This document shows positions 24,238 to 41,326 of a DNA stretch of 64,000 nt, piece by piece (position 1 is the stretch's first letter; every line of letters starts with the position of its first letter). The DNA comes from Pyronema omphalodes (Eukaryota; Ascomycota; Pezizomycetes; Pezizales; Pyronemataceae): positions 186,001 through 250,000 of the forward strand of contig JAJJXM010000003.1 in assembly GCA_024516155.1 (NCBI GenBank), in the 5' to 3' direction. The translations under genes and the position numbers were made by a program. The notes under the pieces were generated by a model. The model was not told where the DNA came from. It made no database searches and saw only the letters and a program-made list of their open reading frames with translations.

Positions 24238-26426
24238 GTTTGTTGGTGACGGTGATGGGGATTGGTGATTGCTGTTAGGATTGGTGTCATGATTGGTGTC
24301 ATGATATATATATAAACAACCTATCAAACACCACATCCATAGGTATGTCACCATAACATGCATGTAAACACCAGAAAATGTTAACTTAGAGACACAATAT
24401 GTAGATATTGTGAAAGTGCTCATGGTCAGACGTAGGATGAGCTGGCACTTGCGAGGACAAAGAGAGAAGATGGAGATGGAGATCTTAGTGAGTGACATTG
24501 GATAACGAGTAAAGATACCATCGACAGAACAAACATAACGAGGAGATGTGCGCTAAGGCAACATCCACCTCCACAAGCAGTCACAGCATAGAGCACGGCT
24601 CAACAGGCATTCTTCAACAGATATTCTACATAGTTATAACTTATAAATAACAACCGGAACAAAACCATGATGCCCGAAGCCGAGGTTTGGGAAATTTGAG
24701 AGCCGGACAATCGGAGTGGGTTATTCGGAGATCAGAGGTGTTATTGGGAGTGCTGTGCCGCATCATCCTGGGTGCCGCTTCGGAAGCTGGAAGATGGAAG
24801 TTGCCGAGACATTTTTGGGGTTTGTGGGATTTGGGGATCTGGCTGGAGTTGGATATTATGGGATGCTATGGAACCATGATATGATGGATCATCCGTAAGG
24901 ATTTTATGTGAACCATGAGGCTCTGAATGTTGGACCGTTGAATGTGTTTTGAAAGCTTCCTAGAATTTGTTTTGAAAGCTCCCTATTCGGCTGGGAGCTA
25001 GGTACACAAGCTGTTCGTGGCTTCATGCCTCAGGAGCTATGCGCACAAGCTATCCAAAGCTTTAAAAGATTCGGGTTCCGAAGTCCCTGATCACATGTCC
25101 GCTAATCTTGGAAAGGGATACGGTACCGATAAGTTGTCGCTCAGCGCTGTCAGTGCACCTCCCCGACAAGCGATGGGAGGAGGAACTTTGTCCGCTCTGT
25201 GCTCTGTGACACCTTGTGACACACCACGCCATCGACCGTGTGTATTCGAAATCGAAAAATCGAAGATTGTTCCTCCGTTTTCGCCCGATATGGCGATGGT
25301 GATGGTTAGTCATACAATTCATATACACTTTACACGCTCCCTTGCATCTCGCTCAGCAAGAGCCCGCACATGGAATTGAAGTAATAACAAAGCGAGATAG
25401 ACGATGGATTATATAATACACAAACAACTTCCAAGGTTCTCAAGACTCCGACCCGTCGAGTAAACTAAGCCGATCTTGTCCTGGAGCTCGCCAGGCTGCT
25501 AGCCGAAGACTACTGTGAAGCCTTGAAGAACGAGGAGCTAGATTTTCTTAAGCTCTTTAGCTCTTTAGCTCTCAGGAATTCAACCCGTCTAGATTTTCTC
25601 AAGCTCCAGCTCTTTCGCTCTCTAGAACCCCAAAACATCTAAATCTTCTATTCTCACCTGTTCAGCTTTTTCTTGCTTACCCACAAGCAGTAAACAGCTC
25701 TACCTCCGTATTTGTCGCCGAGGTAACCGCCCACCTTCCGTCGCATCAGCACCTTCACCTTCACCTTGGTCTGTCTTTCTGCGCTGCCTACTACATACTG
25801 CCAACCATCACGCCTTCACGCACCCACGCACTCTTCGTCCCTGGGCTCCCCGGGCTCCATTGACGCTGACGCCTGCTCGTCTGCCTACCCTGCACACGTA
25901 CCAAAGGAAAGGAAAAAACAACTCACAAAGCTAGCTAGAGCAACTCTAGAGACGACTTTTTCTGGAATCTGGGCTTTCCCCGCGCACAGCGACGAAACAG
26001 CAGAAACTAGGAAGCTAAACAGCACAGCTTAAACAGCTAAACAGCTAAACATAAACACCGCCACGAAGCACGCACGAGCCAGGGCTTCGTCTATATTTTC
26101 ACACATAAAAAACTCCGCGCCTGCAACATCCACTACATCGACTACATCTTCTAGGAACGGACGTCAGAGTTTGCATTTTCTGCACTTTTACTTACTTACA
26201 TAAGTCAAGTCATCGACCGACTGACTGCAACACTGCGAACCATCTCCTACTGCTGCGAACCAACCAGGAACCAACTACCTACATCTACCCTCGCATACCT
26301 TCGCTCCCTTCCAAGCTCCATACCATTCGCCCATCTGTCAAGCTACTACAGTAGCTACCTATACAGCACCTCTTCAACAGCTACCAGCTTGAGAACTTAG
26401 CAGCAGCCTCGCAGCTTTACATCGCC
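24238..26426. promoter_or_regulatory. Gene-free stretch including a probable long 5' leader for the gene at 26427
   Basis: No supported gene. From about 25660 to 26426 the plus strand becomes C/A/T-rich and G-poor, with many short CT words, as in the long 5' leaders of Pezizomycotina mRNAs. An in-leader ATG ORF at 25766-26032 could act as a uORF but has no recognisable protein character. Confidence 0.4.
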
Positions 26427-27140
26427 ATGCCTACTACCCGCCCCTTCCTCGCCAATCTACTGATCGCCTTCCGAGCCCACAGCGCCGCGACGCAAACTCC
26501 TCCTTCACAAAATAATAATCAGCCCGGTACAAAATCATCTTCTACATCCTCTAAACCTGTCACTGCGACATCATCAACTTCAAATTCTACTACCGCGGCA
26601 GTAGCAGTTGCTGCTTCTGCTCAGTCGACAAGTTCGATGACTTCTCCAACTTCCCCGGTTCAACCAACGTATACTGCAAATAGAGGGAGAAGGAGTAGTA
26701 GTAGTTCAACAGAGGGTTTTGTCGAGCCGCCGTCGGGTGAAAAGTGGTGGATTGGAGGAAGGAATTCGGATGGGCAGGAGAGATTTTATCGGTTACAGCC
26801 AGTGTAAGTTATACCCTTTGAATTCTTAGGGGGGGAGAGGTGGCGTGAGGGTGAGGGTGAGGGTGGGGGTGGGGGACACGGAGGAAAATACAGGCAATAG
26901 CGGGTATATAATGCAGAAGAGGAGGGGGCCGAGAGCTGCAAACCTGTGGGGGATAATATCTACCCGGCGCATTGCAGGACCGGGTTCATCCGAATTGAAA
27001 TCGGAATCACAATGGGGTTCATTGGAATCGGGATCGGGGCAACCGGGATTAGGATTATGGAGCCACAGAAGCTGACAAAGTTTTACAGAAGAAGACATAG
27101 ATCATATGATCGGTTATCACTGGATCGGATATCACTTTGA
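26427..27140 (+). CDS. Small conserved Pezizomycotina protein with DRLSL-type C-terminus
   Basis: Join 26427..26803 and 27089..27140; 142 aa. The donor is gtaagt; the acceptor is ttttacag after a 285-nt intron, long for this window. The phases fit. N-terminal MPTTRPFLANLLIAFRAH is followed by a Ser/Thr/Asn-rich low-complexity middle, then a conserved block EKWWIGGRNSDGQERFYRLQ and, encoded by the 52-nt last exon, RRHRSYDRLSLDRISL. I recognise this architecture (W-IGGR, ERFY-L, SxDRLSLDR(L/I)SL) from small uncharacterised filamentous-ascomycete proteins. The function is unknown. The C-terminal repeat could be a docking or phosphorylation motif. The long leader suggests translational control. 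Confidence 0.72.
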
Positions 27141-29083
27141 GATAACTTCTACTATTTTTTTTTCCCGACGATTTGCATAGAACTTTTTTTTCGATTCTAG
27201 CTTACCCCCATATCCATACCATATGTACAGCTGCAATTTTTTTCTTGTTTGTCTTACTCTTTTTCGTTTTCGTTTTCTTTTTCTTTTTCTTTTTTTTTGA
27301 TTTTTGATTTGGAGGCTTGATTTCTATGATGTCTCTGTCGTCTCACGTGCTTATCCGACTGATGGAACCGATTTATATGATTACCTGCTATTTTTACCTC
27401 TACTCGACGCTATTCGACGCTATGACTGACTTTTGATATTGGATATTTGACTTTTGACTTTTGATATATAAAAAAGCGGTTCTGGTTTTTTTTTTCTTTT
27501 TCTTGTTTTTTTTTTTTTTTCCTTCGGATGTTTTGTTACTTTTTCGGTTCTGTTGTTGCTTTTGAGGTCCTCTTGTTGCTTCTTCGGTTTGCTTGTTTCA
27601 TTTCGGCTCTTGTTATTTTTTTTTCTTTTTACTTTTTACTTTTCTCGGTTCTTGTTTTTTTTATCTGTTTTCTGTTACATGAATATCAACCCTATATCCT
27701 AGGCCGCAGAAGGAAAGCAAGGGATTATGCAGGATAAAAATCAAATGTTGGTTACTGATAACAATTCTCGATATAACTATCCATACATACATACATTCAT
27801 CCAAGTACATCCAATTACAACTGTTATTCGTCATTCGTTGTTCGTTATTCGTCATTTACTGGTTCGGTTTGGTTTATGTTATTAAAATGGATTTCTGTTT
27901 TGTTTTGCTTTCTTTTGTTTGCAGGAAACGGGAGGTGTTTTTGATATTTTGAAATTTTAAGATCTCGAAATGATATGATATTTTTGATATTTTGAAATGA
28001 TATGATATGATATGAAAAGAATATACGTAAGGAATATACGTAAGGAATATGGGATATGGGATATGCTTTCGAAGAATATGAAAGATTCAAAAGGAATGAT
28101 ATGAGCTGTGAAGGTATGAAAAGGATCATATATGACGTAATTTAAAGACAGTATATTTGGAGATACCCAGAAATCCAGAAATCCAGAAGTCCAGAAGTCC
28201 TGAATGTAGAAATTAGAAATTAAAACAAACAAGTCAAAACTTGATAATCCGAGGAGGCCACTAGAGTCTATCCGATATAGTCTATCCGATAGAAACTATC
28301 CGATAGAGTCGGAAAGATTTGGAAAGATTTGGAAAGATTTAGATGATTATAAGGGTATTTATATTAACTTAAAGTTTTGATCCAATATAAGTTTTTTTTC
28401 GGGAATTGTTTAGAAACTGGGATAAACGGGGAGAATATAGATTAGTGCAAAGGGAAGCGGCGGCTACGGGTAATGATGGGGTTGAGGGGGAGGGATTGAT
28501 AATTAACCGCCCCCGCCCCCCCCCCCCCCCCCCCCGCCCCGGCCGCAACGAGTCTAATTCCATACCTCTCAGTATCATCACGTCGATGACTCGGTGTCAC
28601 CGCCCGACGCCCTACCGATGACTTCACACCGACGACTCGACGACGCCACTAATCACCAATCACCAATCACCAATGACCTATCTCCCCAAATGTCCCACGG
28701 ATATTACATTACATAGTATAACAAAGTGTATTTGATATATATTAGAACCATATGGGGAGTTGGGATGATATAAGGGATGGATAGATATCTGGTGATGATT
28801 GGATGATAGTTTAGCAGCGGTGATGATTCATCTACATAGGACTCGGTATGTGATTTCATCATATCATCTCATTTAATAAAGATAATTTTACCATCATAAA
28901 CAACGACTTTTTATTGCATTCCTAATCCCATCTAAACAAAACCCAACCAACGAAAAAAAAAATGCAACCCTACAACAAAGTGGTATCTTTCAACAATATC
29001 AATATCAACATCAATATCTCAACCCTCTAATCCCACCCCCCACCCCCCACCCCCCAATCCATCAATCCCGGCGTTTAATCCAT
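27141..29083. other. Intergenic between convergent genes; low-complexity, no gene seen
   Basis: Very T-rich from 27150 to 27720. Contains a gatatgatat block at about 27970-28015, short tandem words at 28265-28341, and a C-run at about 28516-28535. ORFs across it are compositional. Confidence 0.5.
28265..28341. repeat. Short tandem words (tatccgata x4, ggaaagattt x3)
   Basis: Four spaced copies of tatccgata run directly into three tandem copies of the 10-mer ggaaagattt. Confidence 0.7.
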
Positions 29084-33846
<4,763 letters not shown>

Positions 33847-33933
33847 TTAAATTAATGCTAAGGAGAGCTATTCCAGCATGTCAGTCAAGCTGCTCATGAA
33901 GTAGGAGAAGCGGACAGCGCGGGCGAGTGAGGG

Positions 33934-33940
33934 TGAGTCA
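33934..33940. promoter_or_regulatory. Gcn4/CPC1-type site TGAGTCA upstream of ARO1
   Basis: A perfect TGASTCA heptamer lies 103 bp before the ARO1 start codon. Amino-acid biosynthesis genes of ascomycetes are commonly controlled by Gcn4/CPC1 through this element, so general amino-acid control of ARO1 is likely. Confidence 0.6.
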
Positions 33941-35437
33941 GCGCTCCACATACCTCAATTTTCGGACGACGAATTCGCACACGGCCGAACAGTCGTAGGT
34001 AAGCTGGCAGCTCGATTTTCCGAGTGAGGAAACACCGATTCGTGTACGCTTGTGGCTGCGGTTGCTATTGCTGCGTCCTGGGGAGCAGATGGGGGTATCT
34101 CGATTCTTTTTATCGGTCGGGGCTGAAGATTAAAAATGTGGGGTCAAAATTTGACCAGGATTGCGCGCTTGAGAGCCAAACCAATGATCGACCCCACCTG
34201 ATTCCGGTAGTCGCGGTGCCAGAGGCTGGAACGCCAACGCGCAAAAACAATTGAGAGGATAATGGATATTTTATGACGCTTTATTGAAGAAATCTCTTGA
34301 GGGTGTAATAATTGATATTGGAATTTTCTATGGATGTAACGATCAATATTTGGGCGTGCCGTCGTATTCTCCTTGGAATCCGGTGGGGTTGGTTCCGGCT
34401 ATGTCGTCGGTCTTCTGGGGACATCTCGGGCATCTCGCGCTGCAGAAGGCTAATGTAGGGACATCCCTTCAGCCTTGCTAACGAAGAAGGTTTCAGGTCG
34501 CAAGGGTGACATGTGCTGTTTCGGCTCCTAACTGTGGAACGTGCTCTAAGATACGATCTCGTAAAAACGGTCGTCCTAGAATTCGTATTTCCTCCGAGGG
34601 GTTTTTACAGTCCAGCCCCTCTCCGAGGAGTCGAGTGTATTGCCCCGCATCCTCCTCTCCACGATATCAATCAGGGCCAATGATTTGAGAGAAGAAACAT
34701 TGTTTTTCATCAATTTCATTTGAAGCTCCATGTGATTGGATTTCCATGCTAGTCGTGCTCCCCGTATCCATCCTTTGTGATTCCCGTATCCATCCTTTGT
34801 GATTCCCGTATTCATCCTTTGTACTGCAAGACCTGTCGTAAAGCTGAGAAGAACAAGTGCTTCCAACTGCCCAATTGAAGACCATCAGCAGTGCAACGTG
34901 TCACTCATATAACAGCTGTGTGTGACATTTTGTGTCGGTGTAGCCGAGACTCAGTTTGATTGTCCATAGCTCTTTCATCAAACGGAGCATCAGTCATGGA
35001 GGAAGTGCTTATGCTGGCTTATGGCTCTGTACTCCGCCCAGGCTGGCAAGGCCGTGGAGCTCTACCCTAAGCCGAAACAGCATCAGGTCATCTCACACAA
35101 ATTCTCAAGCTATGGGCCGGGCCGTACGATGCGTCGAGTCGGTTGTTTTCGGGTTCCAGGTCGGGTGTCGTTAGTATGTAGCTGGTTGCTGCACAGCTCA
35201 AATGCATCCCATCTCTTGGCCGAGACCATCTCACGTGACTACAACGCGCGCATCTCAGCCAAGGCCGCGAATGATCGTGTATGAAGCTTAGCGTGAACCT
35301 GCGGAACACCCCGCCAAACCCCAATTGGCCCAATTCAGAAATTTTATCGCCTTGGAGCCTCACGACTGAACTTCGCCAGTCTTTTCACCCGACAATCACC
35401 ACGAACACCAACACCGACTCTCGAATTACTCGCTAAT
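33941..35437. other. Intergenic, divergent promoters of ARO1 and the Utp8-like gene
   Basis: No supported gene or tRNA. It contains one short tandem repeat (34761-34823). Open frames around 34.5-35.3 kb have no recognisable motif. Confidence 0.5.
34761..34823. repeat. 22-bp tandem repeat, nearly three copies
   Basis: Unit beginning cccgtatccatcctttgtga. Copies 1 and 2 are identical; copy 3 has one substitution (c to t) and is truncated. Confidence 0.9.
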
Positions 35438-38340
35438 ATGGCAGCCTCGTCGGTCGCGTTGTCGGCCCCGTACACGGTTTTCCCTCTGTCTGCACAGCTT
35501 CAGCAGACAAAATCGAAGAGCAAATCCACCAGCAGTAGTCGCCGGTGTTATACCGCACCTGTCGACTCTAGAAAGCGCAAGCGCAGCGACACTGCTGGAA
35601 TTGAGCTTGTTACTGCAGTTGACGGAGAAGGTGTCAACATCTACAACGTAATTCGCGACTTCCCGGGAATGTAGAGAAAAATGAGTTGCTAATATGCGAC
35701 TTGCAGCTTTCTCACACTCAAACCATTTCTTCCTACGCACTACAAGCTACCACAACTTTCGCATGCGCGCCGGTCTCCTCAGTAACTAAGGTCACCAAAT
35801 CTGGCGTCTCAAGAAGAACATACGCCGCGTTATCAGAGCCTAAGAAGCAAATTATTTGCTGGGAAGAGTCCACCGGAGGTGCTGATGCCGGAGAGGAAAC
35901 CACAAAACAGAACGCCATTGACACTAAGTCGAAGAGTGATGTTGTATATATCCAGGACTTGAGCACATTTTCCAAAAAGAAGAAGGATGTCGAGAGTTTT
36001 GAGTGTAGTGGACTATTGGTTGTGTACGCGGATGGACACATTCAGCATTTCTCGGAGGACTTACAAACCAAGCACTACAGCGTAATTGTGGGATCCAAGG
36101 AGCCTACGACTATTGTTTACGCCGCCACTGCAACTGCTACCACTGCAAAGAAGTCGATTTTCTCCAACCGTTCAGACATTGCTATTTCCGACAGCCCAGA
36201 GAACATTGTTCTCTTTACCGTTGCTAAGAGAGCTGAGAACTACTACGCACAGGCTATTCTTGTTCCCGTTGTTGCTGGAAAGAAGACACCCAAGGAGCTT
36301 CTTTCCTTCCAGCTTCCCACCGCCAAAGATGCCACCGAGCTCGCCGCCTCCACCTTCTCCATTCACTTTCCCACCGGAGTCCTCTACAAGCTTTCCTCGA
36401 CCTACCTAACCACCTACAACCTCACCCTTACTCGACCCAGCATTACCGCCGCTTTCCCCATTAAATCTTCCACCGGCCCTGAGACCAAGCCCATCTCCCT
36501 TCTTCGTATCTCCTCATCTACAGTCCTTGTTACCACCAATGATGAGGTAATTATCTACGACACCAAATATGCCTCCCTTCAGGCGAGCGCCGCTATTAAA
36601 TCTGACGAGTCCGACCTCACCGCTGGCGTTATCTTGACTACATTCATCTCCGAGATGGACCTCGCTGTTGGATACTCCCAGGAGGGTATTGTCGGAGTCC
36701 AGCTCACCCGCCAGCGCGCCGGAGAGGTAGGAGGACTTTTGATTGACTCTATCGGACGTGGAGTGAATAAAGCCGATGTCTTCACTACCAAAAAAGAGAA
36801 ATACGAGAACCATCTCATGCGTCGTTTCGAGAATGAGCGTGCCCGTGCCGCTAAGGTCATTGGAGAGCTTCGCTCTGCTCGCCGCTCTCAGAATATTGCT
36901 CAGTTTGAGCGTGTCTTTGCTAAATACGTCGGAGTGAAGGACATCCCCGAGCCCGCCCCGGCATCTCCCAGCGGGGACGTTACCATGACCGATGCTGTGG
37001 CCACAACTGAGACCAAGGACCTCGAGATCCCTACCAGCACCTACAAAACCTTGAAGCTCGACGTTGTTAAGGCTATCCTCGACCTTGTCTTCACTGCTTC
37101 CGAGGCGACTACTGAGAAGCCCGCACATCTCACCCTCGACTTCTTCCCTCCCGCGACCTTGAAATACCTCCTCGAGTCCGGTAACTTCTCCACCCAACTC
37201 CTCCCTCTGAGCCACGGCCTCGTCCCCGCGCTCCTCCGGTACGACCCCACTCTTAGAACCCTCCAGTGGTTCCTCACCACTCTCACCTCCCTCTCCTCTT
37301 CCGAAGTTTTGGCCGCTATCCAGCTCTGCCTGAGCCCCAGCACTGTCATCCCCGAGGGAGAGGACAGCGTCGTCTTCGAGATCCACCGTGCCGAAATCCT
37401 TCGCCTTTCTCTTCTTCGTCTTAGCGCCTTCCCTGCTCCCACCGTTGTCTCGGAATTCCAAAGCCTCCCGGCGGATACTCTCTCTCTTTTGATTAGGCTT
37501 CTAGAGAACGAGCTTTCCTCGCTTGGATCCGACGATCTCAACGCCAAAGAGGAGGGAAAAACTCTTGGTGTTGAAGATGTCCGGCTAGTTACCGAGCTAT
37601 TAACCGCCGCTGTTGACGCTATGGGAATGAGCGGAATGGTTTTGCAGGGCGGAAAAGAGGTGTTAGAGGGTATTAGAGAGAATGTTGATGATGCTCTAGA
37701 GATTGTCGAGGAGGTTGTAGAACTCAAGGGATTACTAGAGGAGATTTTCCGACACGTTGATTGGAAGCAAGTAGTCGAGACGGTTACCCTAGAGCAAATT
37801 GCCGCCAGCGACAAGCACGTAGTTGAAGTCGATGACGAGGAGGCAGAGGAAGATGAGGCGGTTGATGAAGAAGCCGCTGAAGAGGAAGCTGGAAACACAA
37901 CCATTGACTTCGAAGACCTTCCTGCATCCTCAACCTCTCTCACCGTCAAGAAGAAGCCTGCTACCTTACCCGCACGTAACAAGAAAGCCCGCCTTACAGC
38001 CGCCGGTCACGCCGCCGCTTTGCTTCGTGCTAACTCCCACAGAAAGGTGGTGGTCGGTCACAAGAAAATGCTACAGACTACTGCGATTTCTAAATACGAG
38101 GTCATGAAACATGATAGACCTGTTGCGTTGTCCACAGCCAAGGGATTAAGTGTTATCTTACCCCTCGGTGCCTTGGCGATGAGAAGGATCGTTAATCCCC
38201 TTACGAATAAGGAGGTTAAGGTTGTGGGTGATGAGGAGGAGGGTAAGAGACCGGTTAATAATAGGAGTAGACTGAAGAGAGAGTACTGGAGAGAGGGTTT
38301 GGCGGCGGGTGTTTACTCGGTTGAGAGTATGGTTGTTTAA
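35438..38340 (+). CDS. Probable Utp8-like nucleolar (U3 snoRNP / t-UTP) protein
   Basis: Join 35438..35647 and 35707..38340; 947 aa, intron 59 nt. The N-terminal half is beta-rich and begins with a basic stretch (SRKRKRSDTAGIEL) then DGEGVNIYNVQ-like sequence across the intron (VNIYN-LSHTQTISSYAL), followed by TYAALSEPKKQIICWEE. This resembles the beta-propeller start of fungal Utp8-type proteins. The C-terminal half is helical, with an acidic run at about 780-805, a basic segment (KKARLTAAGHAAALLRANSH) and a conserved-looking end. Family role: early 90S pre-rRNA processing and rDNA transcription. The assignment rests on remembered similarity of the N-terminal region, so the exact UTP identity is uncertain. 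Confidence 0.6.
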
Positions 38341-39349
38341 ACCTAGCTTCTACAACACATTCATGCTTTTTATATATTTGTGGACGATAAATGTGGTGCA
38401 TATGGACGAAAGACAATGTAGATGAAAGATGAAAGATGTAGGATGAATGATGGATGGGTAATTTGGAGATGTTTTGTATCTTTCTTGTATCTTTCTTGTA
38501 GATTTTTTTTTTCTTTCTCTGTTTTCTTTTTAGTTGGCGCTATGATTTTTTGATTGTTTTTGGTGCAAAGAAAAGTTTCGGTTTTTTTTATAAAGATAAA
38601 TGCTTAGTCAATAGAGATGATACTGGCAATGGTTCCTGTATTCCTTATGTGTGTGATGTGCTTGGTTGACTAGATATTAACTCATCGTTCATCACACATA
38701 CACACAGCATCACTCACCAGAGCGCCAATTCAACTCCCCATGCCGTACCCTTTCTTCTCTACATCTCACCCTCATGATATTGCCCTCCTAACCACTCTGC
38801 ATCCTTCAACTGAGCGTCTGACATTCACATTTTGACATCGTCATTCATAATTCTCAGCTCAACCACCCTCCAGCATCCCCGTGAAAAACAATACCTAACT
38901 TTAAATTTTCCAATGAGGATTCGCAAATTGGTCTAACTTCCTTAATTTGCATCAGGAAATTTGAAAGCAGCATCCAATATTTATGAAAACGGATCCATAG
39001 GAAATTTTTAGTAGAACCGCAACTATATGAGCGCAGTGCGTAATGCTAAATGGTTGAACTGTAAAGTAATAAGATGATGTATGAACGTACTTGAGTTAAA
39101 AGTTTTTAGGAGTCCTATTGAAGTAGCATCGAGTGCTATTGAATTTAATTGGTACTACTGATAAGAGTAACGGAAATATTTTCGTTGGTATTCTCGCTCT
39201 TTGGTATTACTATGCAACTGACATCTTCCACCTGGTATAACACATTCCATTGGGTACTTCACTTCAACTTCAGTATGTCATCCATCTTCAGATTTTACTC
39301 CCCACCACAGCAACTATTACTCCCTACCAATCATTAGCAGACACAAACC
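38341..39349. other. Intergenic, no gene seen
   Basis: 3' flank of the Utp8-like gene and upstream region of the metacaspase gene. AT-rich, no repeat of note. Confidence 0.5.
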
Positions 39350-40654
39350 ATGGGTTCCGCCAATTCAACCAGCCACGCCCTCGACTTCACACCACCAGAT
39401 ATACCCGACGAAAACAACAGCCATGAGGACACAGAAGAAACCACCAATTTTTCACCCCAATCAAAAGCGCTTTCACCATTCCCCACAGTTCCAGCCTCCG
39501 CAAGCAACAAACCACTCCCACCTCACCAGCCCGCGCACCAACCCCGTATTCCCTCCCCTCTCTCCGCAGTACCCCCACCCGAAACCTTCCTCTACAGTCT
39601 CTGCACCGGGCATAAACGGGCGCTAATAATCGAAATCAACCCAAACCCACCGGGGGTATACTGTCTCGACATATCCCGGATCACGACTCTTCTCATATCT
39701 CGATGGGGGTTCAAGCTATCACACATGCGGATCATGAAAGCGCAACACAACAAAATGACACCTGGGGATTTAAAGCCTACTAAAAAGAATATTCTTCGTA
39801 ACATGCATTGGTTGGTCAAAGATGCGGGGGTGAATGATTCGTTGTTTTTTTATTATTCGGGACATGGAGAAAGGATTGTTGATTTTGGGGGGGATGAGGT
39901 GGATGGGTTTGATGAGTGTCTTAGTATTGATGATAATGCCCGGTTGGTCGATGATGAGATTCATGAGGTTTTGTATGGAACCCTGGGGCTCCTCTTGATT
40001 GGGGGCTGCAAGTTAAGATGGCGCTGATAGGATATAGAGTAAAACCACTGAAACCGGGAGTGAGATTAACGGCTTTGGTTAATGCTTGCCATTCGGGCTC
40101 AATACTGGATTTACCTTATATGTACTCCCCGGCTTGTGAAAGACATCTCACGGCTGCAAAAGATTATGGGGAATATCCCGGCACAGTGAGGAGCAGTATG
40201 ACAACTACTGCAGCGGCTCTTGATCAGAAGAAATCACCAGCCGATGTGATTTTATGGTCTTCGTGTCATGATAGTGGTAAATCGTCAGTCCCCAATGAAA
40301 TCGTATTAAACTCCGGCGTAGCGAAGATGAAAACTTTCTACCCAGCTAACATCTGAGCATAATAGATACGGCATGCGAACCTCCAAAGAAAAAGGAACCG
40401 GATTATTTATTCAAGCATTCCTAGCAGCCCTCGCCCTGAAACCGAAACAGACCTATGGACAATTACTGAATTCTATTAATCGAGAGTTGAGCTGTATGAG
40501 ACATAAGAAATTGCAAAGTCCGCGCCTTTCGTGTTCACATCCTTTGGGTATGTTATACTCTTACTCTTGTTAATATTAATGTTGGATGTTTTGGTTGGCT
40601 AACAGGGGTTTGAATAATTAATCTCTAGATACGAATCGTCGGTTTTTTATGTAA
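39350..40654 (+). CDS. Divergent type I metacaspase-like protein
   Basis: Join 39350..39972, 40038..40302, 40358..40547, 40629..40654; 367 aa. All phases fit and the joins restore IHEVLVKPLKPGVRLTAL and SCSHPLDTNRRFFM. A short Pro-rich N-terminus (about 1-80) replaces the usual Q/N-rich prodomain and starts MGSANST, an N-myristoylation-like sequence. The caspase-like fold follows: TGHKRALIIEI, catalytic His172 in YYSGHGE, acidic FGGDEVDGFDECLSIDD, and catalytic Cys225 in NACHSGS. The usual DSCHSG is here NACHSG, and the usual GCINDV is YCLDIS; both touch residues that shape the S1 pocket in known metacaspases. Family role: Ca-dependent Arg/Lys-specific cysteine protease in proteostasis and cell death. 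Activity of this copy is in doubt. Confidence 0.85.
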
Positions 40655-41326
40655 GATGCTTGAGAAAAAAGTCAATTCGTGGGCCTGTGGTTTATATGTG
40701 AGGGGTTTTGTCTCTTCCTCGGGGATTCTCGGCATGGAGATACTGAATTGACAGCCTGGAAGCTGGATTTGTCATTGGGGTCACTGGTTCATAGACTTGG
40801 TCTCCTTAGCAGTATGTGTATCCGTGTATCCATAGCGCTGGGCTGCTGATGAATGACTTGTAGAAGTAGCTTCATGCAAAAAGAAAAGAATAGAAAGGGC
40901 TTTATAGGTTGGTACCTTTTTTGAGTTCGGAATGGTTGGTGTTGGTTTTGTTGTGTGCTGATTTTAATGAGTCGTTGATTATACATATACGCTGTGGTCT
41001 TTGCAGCTATAAATTGGCCATTGGCTATAATGTGCAGATGCCAAAAATACGCTCATGATCTGTCACCTGTGTTCTTATAGCGGGCAATACTCGAACCTTT
41101 GGGCAAGTTTTATGAAAATTGAGATGAACTCCATAAAAAGATATTTGAGGGTGGGTTGAATGTACCATGCAACCTTAAACCACCTATTTCATGATTTCCA
41201 TTGGTTAATTATACAAAATTCAAGATCCGAGAACCTGATGATTGTCTATTGGATATCTCGATTTTTCATACTGTACAGTTCTTCCATTCCTTCCTATACG
41301 ATCGTCTTCATAGTCTACCAAATCCC
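40655..41326. other. Intergenic between convergent genes, no gene seen
   Basis: Nothing recognised beyond AT-rich 3' flanks. Confidence 0.5.

Noticed and set aside
25017..25379. 120-codon plus-strand ORF in the gene-free stretch
   Set aside because: No recognisable motif, no splice partners, and ordinary composition; not enough to call a gene.
36514..37982. Antisense ORFs of over 300 codons opposite the Utp8-like gene
   Set aside because: Shadow frames of a spliced sense gene; Ser/Glu-rich composition, no motif.
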